From: Trachythela sp. YZ-2020
Lineage: Eukaryota > Cnidaria > Anthozoa > Malacalcyonacea > Clavulariidae
DNA: 64,000 nt
NCBI GenBank assembly: GCA_016169945.1
Contig: JADLSH010000368.1
Span: forward strand, 2,170,001 to 2,234,000
Direction: 5' to 3'
Shown piece after piece: positions 33,156-45,295 of this stretch (positions are counted from its first letter, which is position 1; every line of letters begins with the position of its first letter). The notes beneath the pieces were generated by a model. It was given only the letters and a program-made list of their open reading frames with translations. It searched no databases and was not told where the DNA came from. The position numbers were made by a program, and so were the translations under genes.

Positions 33156-36100
33156 TTAGCAACCATACACTTCAACACGGAGACAAGCCGCACCAATGTA
33201 TTTGATTGGAAGAATACGTATGTAACGAGCGTACTCAGCTTTTGCTAGGAGATTCAACACTGGTGTCACATGATCACAATTTCCATCAAATACCTGTGAA
33301 AATAATGTTTATATATTATATAGTGGTAATTATATCATTACACTGTGAAATTAATTTTATATTATTACACTGTGAAATTTGCTCGCCCCGTAATATGTCC
33401 CATTAAAACTAAATTGTTTATAAATCTCATTTGATTGATTCAGACATTGAATTTCCATTCAATAAAGCTAATGTTGTATAGAATGTCACAATAATCAACA
33501 TCATCTCTGTGCTAATTAAAGTTAAGGAATTGTAAGAAGATTTGTCTGTGCATTGCCAAACACATTGTCTAGCTATTTATCCTACAATCTCCAGCCATTG
33601 AATACAAGATCATACAACATTTGTACACTTTGCCCTACGAATTCCCACTATTGAACACAAGGATCCTGTAGTAGTAGATCCCACTATAGATTGCATGTGC
33701 TTTACAGTGGATACAGTGGATTATATCATAGATCATGCCCTATGATATCCTCCTATATAGATACATTATTTCACTTACTTTCTTAACTCCTCCTTCACGA
33801 TATTCACGCCATCCTGAGCCGTCATTGCTGAATGACAAACTGTAAGATTTCACATGTTCAAAATACACATCTCTTCCTTGTGTTGCCAAAGCTTTAATGT
33901 GTCTTTTTCTGCCAAAATCAATCTGTAAATATTTCTCTCTGTTGTTGTTTGGGGCGGCACACCATGCTCCCACACGTTTATGTTTGTGATCATCTTCTTT
34001 ATACAGACGACCAGAAGAAGCTGGTGCATACCATCCACCACCTTAATATAACAATATGTTGTTAGGTAGGGTTAATGTAATAATATGTTGTTAGGTTAAA
34101 ATAAATCAAAAACATGAATGACATACCTGGTGAAAATGTGGTGCTACCACGCATTCTGTTATCAGGAATGATTTTGTCTGAATAAACTCCCAGTGCGTCA
34201 GTGCAGTGACCTGTAATAATAGAATTTTAATGAGTTAATGGTGACAGCAACAAAAGGATCGGAATATGTTGGCAACTTAATTGGCATCTCCAAGATTTTC
34301 TTGAAGGAAATTCAATGTGCGTTTTTCTTGTGTATCGCCTGGTTTTCTGAGATCGAAAAGGTGCAATTTATGAACATTTCCAAAACTCTCTTACCAGTAG
34401 GTTTGATCATGACTTGATCACAGATTGTGAATCTCTTGCAGCTCAACATACAGTTATCATACACCCAACGATCTGTAGTACATCTTCCATCATCTGCCCA
34501 AGCTTTACAATATTTGCTACGATCTTTGCACAGTACACCTTAAATGTTGTAAGAACATCTTTGTATTATTCTCAGGGTTGGTATATGGGTATGATACCCA
34601 CACTACATAGCTAGTATAGGGAACGCTGGCTATGACTACAGGAATCGAACCTGTGGCCCTGTGATTCCAGTGTAGCGCTCTAACCAACTGAGCTACAGAG
34701 TCCAGTTGCTGAGCATTAACTGCAAGTTTGGTATATCAGATGGGAGTGATGCCAGTATATGGTGGATGGGTATCAAGATTTTCCTTGGCATCTCGTTCGA
34801 TTGGATTAATAGAGCAGGTGTTTGTGGATGGAATACTTGAACGGAAATTTATATACATTTTTTATACCTAGCCAGGAGCAGACTGACCTAGAATGGTCTG
34901 ATGATGCTAGAATGATGAAATATACAGTGAAAACCAACCCCTGTCTTCAGCTCAATTGATTACATACAGTTAATAACTTATAGTATGAATTACCTGTGAA
35001 TTTCCTGGTTGAGGTAGAAGATGTAGGTGTGGTCATAATTTGTGCAGTGGTTGGTGCTTTGGTTGGTGCTTTGGTTGGTGCTTTGGTGGTAGGTTTTGGG
35101 GTTGTGGTAGGTGGTAAGGTAGTAGTAGGTTTGGTGGTAGGTTTTGTTGTTGGTGCTAGATAAATAATAACATGGTTAGTTTGTAATGATGTGGAACAAC
35201 TTGTGCTGTATTATTGGATGAGTATATATCCTGATAGGTTAGGATAGTAATAAATTGCCAGTGTTATAATTTTTGTGCGAGCATTCCTTTATAGGCTAGT
35301 ACATTATAGTTGATATGCTAGAATTATGAAACATTTTAAGTTTAAAATCAATATAAATTATTGTAAATACCTGGAATGCATACACGACAGGACTTTTTAC
35401 AATTGTTCAACATGAAATTAAGGATTTGGTTGTTTTTGCTGATACAATATCCATAGTCTGCCCATCCCATACAACCAGCATAACCATCGTCACAAGGTAC
35501 ATTGCAAATTCCGCAACTTTTAGGACAAGTTGATAACATTGGATCAGGTGACAATTCACAGAAATTAGCTTTTGCCCAACTAGGACAATGTTGATGCCCG
35601 TCTTGACATTTAGCTCCTGAGAAAGAAATTAATATTATATTTAATCATCAACTGAGCGATGTTGTTTAATTTTGAGTTCAGCCTGCTATTCTGCAGGTTG
35701 AGGGCAGGATTTACTTAGGTTGGGTAACGTCCCTGCTTACTTGGTAAACTCAAGTAAGTAGAGATTTGTTGCTTCTCTCCTGTGCATCCTGGGTTTTCTC
35801 TGGCTACTCCGGTTTTCCTCCTTCACTAACCCTTAGGGATCAACCTTAATGAACTAACTAACCAACCATCAAAACCTTTGTCAATAAGGTTGTAATACAT
35901 GTTAAGGCTTTCCGTCCACCTCACTCAGAGTGGTAAACATAATATATTAAACTGTTTAAACTAACCAGTTCTGAAGTTGACCACTATCTACTCCCCCGTA
36001 CGTAACACTTACAGAAACCAACCAATAAGCTAGCATTTAATATAGTCATCTCTATTATATCAATCACTCACCTTTCAAAGTCGCGAGGTTTATTTTATTA

Positions 36101-38266
36101 CTTGCATCACCAATTTCTTTCATTTTTTTCTCTCGAGCAGACGCGATTTCTAAAAACGAAATATTCAATGCTAATAATTAAGCGGCAAGCCAGCTTATAC
36201 GACCATGATTACGGAAACATGACACGTGTCAGTACTACCTTACGTGTAACAAATTAAATAATTAAATTGTTACAATTGGTTTACTTAAAATTTGATTTAC
36301 GCGCAACGCGCCTTAGTTACTAGTTAGAGACCAAGAAGGACAGCGATTTAGCGCTCTCCTGCTTCATATAGAATGTCTGAAAAAGTTTTGCGTAACACTT
36401 ACCGCTGCATTTGTACATTCTGTTTGTCTGTGTTACATCTGAGTCACTCAGTTTCACATAAGGTCTTTTGGTGTTCAATAATGCTTGATTTTTGGGTACA
36501 ATTGTATTTCGTCCTCTGTTGATCGCAAACGCATTCCAAGGATAGTGCATGATAGAATTAAAGTCGTAAGGTTCGCCATAGTTGTTCGTTTGTTCTTTAA
36601 CAATGTCGAAGTTGTATCGAAGGTCTAAAAGATAGAAATATCAAACTCATTCATTCCCGGACAGAAATGAATCCGTTACGCCATTTAGCGGAGCTCATCG
36701 TTTGGGGGAAGGGGGGGGGGAATTCTCTTGCTTTAATATATAGAATATAATGAACATTTCTGAAGTTGACCATAATCTGGTGCTCTGTAACATGTGGTGA
36801 AACCAGATGCAAGTGTAGCGATATTTGATCAAAGTTATATATACTTACGTCTATAAACATTGCCCATGTTGATATTGATATATTGATCCCGATCCGGCCG
36901 ACTTTGCTCATGCCAGAAGCCGATCACGTGACCCAACTCATGTACCATGACGTGTTTATAGTCGCAACCGTTACCAATCGAGATCTGAGTTTTCCTTCCT
37001 TTGAAACCAACGTATGTTGCCCAACAACTGCAATGTAAATAAACAATTAAACAAGGTAAAGTAATTGAAAATTCAAATTGAAAATTCATCATCAAATTGA
37101 ATGTCACCAAAAAGACAAATGACTAACCCAGCAGCTCTGATAAACTCGAGATAAATTTTATGATGTGGTCTTTTCTTGACAAATCTGACACAAGTTCTCC
37201 CTTCCCATTCCGCCATTGCATCTTTCGTTGCCTTCAATGCGCTCGCGATACTTACTGTAAGACAAAGCAAGCATAATTATTGTTTATATAATGAACACAG
37301 TCCTTTATGCGCTCGCGATATTTACTGTAAGACAAAGCAAGCATAATTATTGTTTATATAATGAACACAGCCCTTTATTACTCATCAATAGTTCATGAGC
37401 AAAGCTCAAAGGAAAACAGAACGCTCGGCTAGCGCTTCGTTTTTTAACACACATTTTGGTGCCTTATATCCCTTTAGTAAACTCCTGATCGTGTATGATG
37501 ACAATAAGGACGGTATACTTACAAACACTGCAATCAAAGACATAAGGAATGATGCCATTTGGCCAAGGTGTTCTTGTTCCAGCCTCTCCTATCTTTCCTC
37601 CTGTTGTACGTCCAGAATATTTAATATCGCCTTGAAACAAATCCTCTTTATTATAGCCCTTTTCTTTATCATCCCCGAGTGGACTCAATTCTTGTGTCTT
37701 GTTGTCTGTTCAATTATAAAAATCATTATATTTTTTGTGTAGTTTTCAGAAATATCTAGGTTTTTATGTTTTATAGACATTTGTCAGATCAGTGACGGAC
37801 GCGAAATATTAGTGCATTTAGTGGCTACAAATTTAGCTTGCAAACGCTTGGAAACTTTAGTTTTCAAAACCTTGGGCTTGGCTAAATTGAATGCATACTG
37901 AACACAACGATACCGTGCTTTCATGTTTGAGAGGACCTTGCAACAACTTAGTTAATCAGCTAACTTTCATAGAGAGAAAATATTTGAGGGTCGCCCTTTT
38001 CTCGTTCTAGTGTCACTGTGGCAGGGTGCTCTCTCCTTCGCAGAGCCTTGGAATGCGCTAGATTGTAATAAATAAAACGCGCTAAATGGTAATATAAATA
38101 GCCTCTGCGGAGAAGAGAGGGCAGGTTGTATGTTTCGCACGAAAATTAATATAAGATATTTTATACCTTGGTCAAATGGACCAATGGGAACAGACGGAGG
38201 TTCCGGAACGACAGATTTCGAATGAACTGTCACAACACATAACATCAGCAAGAAATAATTCTGCAT
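33156..38266 (-). CDS. Secreted astacin metalloprotease with three ShK domains and an F5/8C domain
   Basis: Twelve exons (38266-38167, 37705-37523, 37254-37128, 37027-36849, 36624-36403, 36149-36072, 35616-35371, 35155-34994, 34538-34395, 34210-34127, 34041-33779, 33293-33156) give 641 aa. In order: signal peptide (MQNYFLLMLCVVTVHS); propeptide with FQGD, the astacin aspartate switch; M12A catalytic domain with zinc site HELGHVIGFWHEQSRPDRD and Met-turn SIMHYP; two ShK modules (CPSWAKANFC and CKKSCRVC); a Thr/Pro linker of TTKP and KAPT repeats; a third ShK (CKAWADDGRC); and a C-terminal discoidin/F5/8C domain ending EVYGC. Zinc ligands and catalytic Glu are intact, so it is probably an active secreted protease. 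ShK-tailed astacins are common in cnidarians and in nematodes; roles in development, matrix processing or nematocyst biology are known for relatives but not assignable here. Most introns downstream of the catalytic core are phase 1, as expected of shuffled modules. Confidence 0.94.
34590..34880 (-). mobile_element. tRNA-bearing repeat unit (astacin gene intron 8)
   Basis: On the minus strand GTAGCTCAGTTGGTTAGAG (box A) and GGTTCGATTCC (box B) are both intact within a tRNA-like segment at about 34630-34702. The T-arm ACAGG/CCTGT pairs, but the acceptor stem does not, so it is not a working tRNA gene. It is joined to a tail with TTCAAGTATTCCATCCAC and AACGAGATGCC blocks shared with 40595-41015. 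Confidence 0.75.
35695..35900 (+). repeat. Partial SINE carrying the TACTCCGGTTTTCC core (astacin gene intron 6)
   Basis: Contains GGCTACTCCGGTTTTCCTCC after a TGGGTTTTCTC block. It resembles the core and tail of the SINEs at 32.1 and 42.2 kb, but no tRNA-like head could be recognised. Confidence 0.5.
37236..37371. repeat. Tandem duplication across an astacin-gene splice acceptor
   Basis: About 65 bp containing GCGCTCGCGATACTTACTG and GACAAAGCAAGCATAATTAT appears twice in a row (from 37239 and from 37310). The first copy holds the used acceptor of exon 3. The second carries an equivalent acceptor, but reading from it meets a stop after six codons. Confidence 0.85.
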
Positions 38267-40594
38267 CTAAAAAGTATAAATATAATATAAATTTTATATA
38301 TCATGATCATATAGATGATTTAAAACAATTAAATAGGATATAGTGTTCAACATTGACTTCATTAAATTTGTATAAATTATTGATGAAAGATATATAGTTG
38401 GAACAAGTCCTAAATTTAGTTAAACAATAGTTATAAAAGGAAGTTCTAATCTTTGCCAAACTATTTATACCTGACCTTGCGCTGTTATCCGCTAAGGGAC
38501 TTAATACGGCTGACGTCTTATATAGAGCTAAAGAACATGTGTTTTTTCATTTTATAGAAAATCAACAATTCACTGCATCAAGACTTGCCAATGTTTAAAG
38601 TTACTTGAATAAAGATTGAAAAAGGTACAGATTTATATTTTATATTATTATTTTCTACCGTATGTTATTGAAATGATTATTGTTATATGATGGTTTATTG
38701 GCAAGTAATATTTCCGTTGCTCAAGTGTGTTGATAGGATATATAATCTATTGTCGAATACAATGCGGAAAGATTGTTTCAGACAGGCGTAGCTAACTGCA
38801 CTTGAGTTTGGTTTCAATAAAAACCATGAGACACCACGCATAATACAAGTACAAACTGAGAGTAAAATGTATGCGTATTGTCACGTGAATGGGTTAGCTT
38901 TATGCGCAGATTTCATACTCTGGAAAATGAAAATAGCGAAGGTTAAATTTTGCGCAATCAACGGACTTAGCTCGTACTGTAGTGAGTGTCACAAACGAAA
39001 AACTATCTGGAGCATATATAACATATGTGCCTTAGTTTGCAGTTCAAATAATCACCATCATATCACAGAAGCACTCCTTATGTTGTAATTATATAACGTA
39101 GAAATATTCTACACTCAGACTGTATAACTTGATTGCGATTCATGCAGTCAGGATTTCTGTGATTCTATTATATAGCGCCAGCATTTCTGTATTGAAAGTA
39201 AAAAAAGACATCACAAACCTTTGGTAGTAATATATATCTCTCTTCACGATGTATCTTCAGTATATCTTTTCTTGTGTAATCTTTCTTGTGTTGAACTACT
39301 GGTTGATGATTGTACTTTATTCTCACTTGCAACTGACGCTCGCTTTTATACTGACTGTCCTAGGTGTGAAGGAGTCGTATTTCCGTTCCTTAATACGCTA
39401 ACTCATGCAAGACTTGCAGCGGAAAATACGTCAAGAAGGGCTTGATCTTCCCATATCCGGCTCCTGCCTGGTGGTGAGCCAATTTACGATAGCAGCAGGA
39501 TTTGGTGATAACTGGAGTGACAGCCAAGAGACTTCCTGTACTTCCATCTTTTTTTGTAAATCCTCGTTCCATTTCCTCTTTGTTCCAAATACGCAGATAA
39601 TCTTTACGAGACTTCTCTCTTGTGCCTCATATTAAAACTATCTGCTGAGTATTGTTTTGATACACTGAGCACTTTTGATATGCTTCAGTTGGTTTGAAAG
39701 ATATACTTTTTATATTATATATTAATATATATATATTATTATAGTGTTTATTTGTTATGTTAATGGTATTGTAATGTTTTATTTACCATCCATGTATTCA
39801 ATGTACCAATATGAGACTTTGTTTGAATAAAGTTTATTATTATAGGCACTGGTTTAGCATTACTGAAAATGAGCGTCATGTCCTAAATATGTGTTCCCAT
39901 ATTTATTTGTTAAATTCTATTTTGACGGGGTTTACAGTTTCCATAATCGCTTGCATTATACGTACTTTGTATTAATTAAGATAATAAATGGCGACTGGAT
40001 ATTTATCAATTTAATGAACACTATATAAGCATATAAGAGCGTAAGTGCATAGAAAATTCCAGTTGACCAACACCTAAAATATCTTGCTCGATATTGGCTG
40101 TCGACATCACTGCTCAACAACAAAGCACAATATTAAAGTTTTAGTTTTGTGAAGTGCATGTACAGACATTTCTTTATCCTTTATTAAAACCAAAACCTAA
40201 ACTTTATTCTAATCATAACCTTAAACCTCACTCTGTTTTGATACATAAATTTAGTGATTTGGAATTGCGTACGTGTTCAAGAAATGAGTTAGAGCGATCA
40301 ACCCACATCAGGATTTCTAACACCCCTGCATTTAGTGCTCCAAGTCTGTCTCTTATAGGGTTTTTATGAGGGAGTTATAAAGGATTGCGGAGTATATTAG
40401 GGCGCGCGACAATTTATGAGGGAGTTATAAAGAATTAGACTTGGAGCAAGTCTACCCTGCATTGTGTATCACGTACTTGTTAATTGGATAAACATTGTGT
40501 AGACATAGGTGTAGAATGGCAGACAGAATGTTTGGGTAACATAGGATGTTAACCTACAGTGACCTTTCATGATGGGCACTTTCTGTGAGAACGT
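38267..40594. other. Intergenic region with small open frames and a possible LINE tail
   Basis: No gene could be assigned. At 39249-39401 a 50-codon plus-strand frame (MYLQYIFSCVIFLVLNYW at its start) is hydrophobic. At 39390-39640 a minus-strand frame reads KDYLRIWNKEEMERGF and looks protein-like, but has no visible partner exons. TTTGAATAAAGTTTATTATT at about 39820-39840 resembles the 3' end of a LINE. These may be retrotransposon fragments. Confidence 0.3.
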
Positions 40595-41015
40595 AGAAGG
40601 CGTTAGTAGATGGAATACTCGAACGGAAATTTATATACATTTTTGGACCTATAGCCAGGAGCAGTTGCGAAAAGATTAATAGTAGAAGGTGTTAGTAGAT
40701 GGATTAATCTTATCGAACGAGATGCCGAGAAAAATCTTGATATTTACCCGTACACCATATACTGGCATCACTCCCATATAATATACCGAATTTGCGGTCG
40801 ATGCTCAGCAACTGGACTCTGTATAGCTCAGTTGGTTAGAGCGCTGCACCGGAATCGCAGATTCAATTCCTGCCAGAGGGCCTAAGTTGAATTTTTCGCA
40901 ACTGCTCCTGGCTAGGTCCAAAAATGTATATAAATTTCCGCTCGAGTATTCCATCTACTAACACCTTCTACTATTAATCTTATCGAACGAGATGCCGAGA
41001 AAAATCTTGATACTT
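40595..41015. repeat. Compound tRNA-bearing repeat with inverted and direct copies
   Basis: An inverted copy of the unit tail (GTAGATGGAATACTCGAACG) at 40600-40700 faces a direct unit. That unit runs AACGAGATGCCGAGAAAAATC (about 40718), tRNA-like segment (40815-40890, box A TAGCTCAGTTGG intact, box B mutated to GATTCAATTCC), CTCGAGTATTCCATCTAC, and the AACGAGATGCCGAGAAAAAT block again (about 40988). The block order matches the unit at 34.6-34.9 kb, so the repeat unit appears to be arranged head to tail. Confidence 0.75.
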
Positions 41016-43589
41016 TCTGTGAGAGCATATAGATCAAGGTCAAGGAGTGTCCTTGACAGGAACGGGATATGACCGAGATACTAAACTAGGAAGTTAATGT
41101 GACCTGCGTAAACACTGGCATGTTGAGTGAGTCCGCAAACACGTCATCATGAATATTCCTCTTAGAAACTTTATGAGGCAACTCGTTTCATGTAGCAATT
41201 TATGTTTATTTATTTATTGTGCTTCGCTTCAAACATCATAAATTAATTGCAGTAAGACAAACGATATACATAAAAAAAAGAAGAAGAAGCTGGGACACCA
41301 CAACAGCTTAACACCAATTACAGTGGGCCCTTTACAAAATATCAATATAAATATAGAAAACAGAAATAAGGTTATTTACGTTTACACACCGCGATCCGCC
41401 GAGTACGACTCGCATTTCGGTGTATGCAATCGAGTAGGCACGCGTCAAATAGTGCATTTAAATTTCAGCTCAATACAGTTTGGCTGCACTTCTATGTTAT
41501 CTAAGTATCATATATAGCATAGGAATATATAGTCTCATTCCTGTTTAATGAAAGAACCGCATTATGTTAAAATATGGCAAACGTTTACCAGAGTAAAGAT
41601 GGCAAAAATGGAAATGTTACGTGATGGTTCGCTGCATTCTTAATTTTTGTAGTGAAAACTTTCAATTAAATTTGCGCGTAAAGAAACACCACCATGTTGC
41701 AGTAAGAAACAGACATTTTCAAATCAGGCTGTTCAGTTTCTTATATGCGAGACAAAGTTTCAAACAGAGGCTGCCAGTTTCTTATGTTATATGTGATAGC
41801 TTTAAAGTAAATAAATCAGTGTGAAGTATCATACGAATTCTTGAAACAGCATAAATAGTATAATTCAGAAAATTCTTAAATAAACAATATAGGTTACATA
41901 AACCTGATATTGTTAGACCTGATGTTCTAACAACCAGGACCTAATAAGAAAATATTTATGCCACAAAAACAATAACCCTAGTCAATTCTATCAAATTACC
42001 ATTTATTTTCTTTAGTTCAATTCAATTTTATATATATATATAGTAAGTAAGTAAGGGGGTGTGCTTATTATCCTTACTTGCAGCTGAGAGCTCAGCTGAA
42101 TTGCGAAGGACACAGCTCAACGTGACCAAGTCGAAGGCTTTCTTGGCGCATATAGCAGCCACCTTTTGCTCGCCATCACGGAGCACAGCTACGGTGGAAG
42201 GGTTAAACCCAACCCACCCTGTCAACATTCACTGTGGGAGGAAACCGGAGTACCCGGAGGTGAAAGGCGCGTGCTCTGACGATTGCGCCACCGAAGCCCC
42301 CAAAATTCTCATTTTTTTGACATTTTAGAAACCAACATTTTGAAAACAGGCTGTTTAGTTTCTTATAAATGAGGAAATATTCCCTCTTTTAGCAGGCTGT
42401 AGTTTCTTGTATGGCGGTTTCTGATATGCGGGGACTTACTGTATAGCATTATTTTTGCTACTTTCTTAGAACGAAGTAAACTTAATTTTTGGACTCAATC
42501 TTCAGTTTTGGATTCTTGACGAACCCTACCTAATATGGCTGTAAGCTAGTCGTTGGATATAATTAGGTTGTTGACAGGAAGCTTTACTAAAAGAACTTCA
42601 CGCGACAAACTATAATAAGCTGAAGAAAATATACAATAGAAAAGAAGGCAACAACAATACAAGAGCCAGACTAGTGTTACCGGAAGGGAGAAACCGAAAC
42701 CTCTTACAATTTAAATATTCATAATCGGAAATATGCTCGGTGACCTTCGAAGCCCTTCGGCTTTCGTCGAGCTTACTTCGGAGACGCTGTTCTCGAGTAG
42801 TTGGAGTGGAACGTCTGATAATTTGATTAGGTTAACCCAATTATTTTGTTAAGTCGAGACCTTGTATTTTGTATGAATCAAGAGTGGTAAATCAATCCCC
42901 TGGTTTTTCAATAAAGAGCGAGAGAGATTATTTATCATTAATTATATATTAATCAATTTATTTATCCTATGACTATGTAGAATAAGCCGATGGACGCTGT
43001 TAATCGCGGACACATGAATTAAAGTGCCTCAAACATCAAAATGTGTAAGTTTATTAAAAACTTTTCAATATAACCTACATCGAAATAACCGAATAGATCA
43101 ATATAGCACCGACTGCATGCTTCGATTCCCTGGAGCGCGGATGTTTTAGTGATATTTTGCTTCGTAATATACAGAATAATGACCTATTTCCTGCTTTCTC
43201 TTGGCAAGGCTAATTCAGAGCGTATCAACGGACATCTTAGTCATATCAACCACAGCTTGACAGTCAGTTCCTTAGAAAGACGCAGTTTTCAAATTTCCGA
43301 AAAGGGTTTCCAATATATCGCAATAAAAATGCATGCATGTTGCCTGTTGGAACAGCCCATTCATAAAGAAGCTCATTTCCAGAGAATCGTACATCATTTT
43401 ACATCAACAGTTTCCTACTCCTATTGTTTCTGTTAATATTTTCTGAAGAACAACATGATAAATCCCAAGTAGTTATAGGGAATGCGTGGAATGTATTTTT
43501 ACTATGAGAAATACGGAAGTAACGGTCAATGATAACAACGACCGGAGTGCATGCGATATATTTCAAACATGCGGACGTGAGTCAAAGAA
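41016..43589. other. Intergenic region, no gene recognised, except a SINE at 42045-42305
   Basis: AT-rich sequence with short frames lacking exon context. A TA microsatellite and GTAAGTAA repeat at 42032-42058 abut the SINE. Confidence 0.4.
42045..42305 (-). mobile_element. tRNA-derived SINE (GGGCTTCGGTGGC family)
   Basis: Minus-strand reading: GGGGGCTTCGGTGGCGCAAT head with box-A spacing, then the core TCCGGGTACTCCGGTTTCC, TCCCACAGTGAATG and AGGGTGGGTTT, ending at a simple repeat. Box B is not evident. Same family as 32048-32250. Confidence 0.7.
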
Positions 43590-43979
43590 TTAGAGACCTT
43601 ACGAATTTAAGACGGCAACGTGACGACGACGGCTATAAATACAATGTAATTTATAGTATTTTAGAATGGAAATGAATAATTAAAATCCCACGGGAATTTT
43701 AGATGTCATCCTCGCTCTGTTTACAACGGTAAACTGCAGATTTTTACGTATTGTGTTCAACGTCTGCATTTCAAGCCGCGAGAAGTCATACTCCGCAAAT
43801 TGGCTCAGTACTGAAGTAGAAATCTTCTAAACCAAAAAGCCGTTATCTCAACTTCTTCAAACTGAATTGAATTCATACGATTGATAATACACGACAACTT
43901 TTATTTAATTGATTTCTTTGAAGGAGTTTGTTTTGGCCGTCGTCGTTCGCGTTGCCGTCCTGCATCGCAAGGTCTCTAA
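43590..43979. repeat. MITE with TTAGAGACCTT ends, about 390 bp
   Basis: TTAGAGACCTTACGA plus GACGGCAACGTGACGACGA on the left pairs with CGTCGTCGTTCGCGTTGCC plus CGCAAGGTCTCTAA on the right. Inverted termini of about 45 bp with small gaps and a non-coding interior make this a typical MITE. Confidence 0.8.
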
Positions 43980-44614
43980 TTTCTCTTATAGAGCCTAGAG
44001 TACCATATAGGTGGTAAAACCAGTGGCAATAATTGTATAAAGAACAATGTTGAGTAATTGTCAGTCATCTGCAAGTTCACTACTTCTCAATAGAAGATCA
44101 AGTCTTTGCCGTTAACTCGGCAAATCATTTACGCGAAATATTCCATTAATAGAATGTTGCGCAGATGTGCAGGTGGTCAGGTGTCCTGTCAACATTACCG
44201 CATTGTAATCATATTGCGTCAAAGGAAGTTAACGGTCATTATTATACATTGTAGTCACTACGTGTCTTCTGATTGGCTAATTGCTTAGAGTTAAATATGG
44301 CAATCACGCAAGCTACAGATAACTGAGTTATCTGCTCGGCCAGTAGTACGTACTTTAGCGAGCGGCAATTTTACGTACAGGAGGTTGGTTCTTTATGTAG
44401 CCGTACACGAGTTATGCCTGTGATTATATATAGGGTGGGGGTGGGGGTTAGAGTTGCGGTTAAATTATACATTTCGTGTAGGGCTACATAAAGAGCCTAC
44501 CGTACAGGAATAAAAAACAAGAAAAAACAACATGAATAAACGATGTTTTTTTAAAGTTTTTGGGTAAAAAATACACTCTTTTGAAACTTTTATTAGAACT
44601 ATAGTATAATAAAA

Positions 44615-44835
44615 CAATTATTGAATTCGGTTTTTGTTATATCCGGAATTATCATGGTCTCGTTAAGTGTCATTAGTCTCAGCTTATCATGGAATTATCA
44701 TGAATATTCATGTAATTATCAGGAATAATATTCAGGAATTATCGTGGTCTCGTTGAGTGTTATCAGTCTCAGCTTTCGCCTGATAACATTTACCTCGACA
44801 ATTCCGGATATCACAAAAACCTCATCCAATAATTG
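44615..44835. repeat. MITE with CAATTATTG ends, about 220 bp
   Basis: CAATTATTGAATTCGG and TATATCCGGAATTATC on the left pair imperfectly with AATTCCGGATATCAC and CCAATAATTG on the right. The body repeats TGGTCTCGTTGAGTG and TCAGTCTCAGCTT. A smaller inverted repeat (TCTTTATGTAGCC and GGCTACATAAAGA) lies at 44390-44495. Confidence 0.7.
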
Positions 44836-45295
44836 CTTATTAAGTCTTAGTTCATTCTATTTTTCAAACAGCCGATCTTTGCCTTAACATACACGTTTTT
44901 GGTTTTGTTGGTAGCTAACAATTTGTAGCTAACAATTCTTGCTAACAATCAAATTGAAAATGTTTGACTTTATCAGACGAGTTGAGGGGAAGAATATAGA
45001 AATACATTTTATGTTTTATAGTTTATCTATAAAGTTAAATAATTTGAATTGAGTTATATGCCTGCTATAGAAAGACTGGACTAATCTTATCTCATAATAT
45101 CAGATTCTACTTATCCGGGTTTAGTTTCGTGTATGAGATTTAACAAGCTAGTAATCCCGACAAATGTTTATGACAAACACTAAATAAGAAGAAAAACTTT
45201 ATTGAACGTTTAAAAACAAGTATATATACATTTCCTGCGTGACACTGTACAGTTAATAAATATTTGATTTGACATTGCAACAGATAAACGGATAA

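Noticed and set aside
34630..34702. Functional tRNA gene on the minus strand
   Set aside because: The promoter boxes and T-arm are good, but the acceptor stem does not pair and the segment is part of a longer repeat also seen at 40.8 kb.
39390..39640. Exon of an unknown minus-strand gene (KDYLRIWNKEEMERGF)
   Set aside because: Protein-like in places, but alternative frames are equally open and no donor, acceptor or partner exon was convincing.
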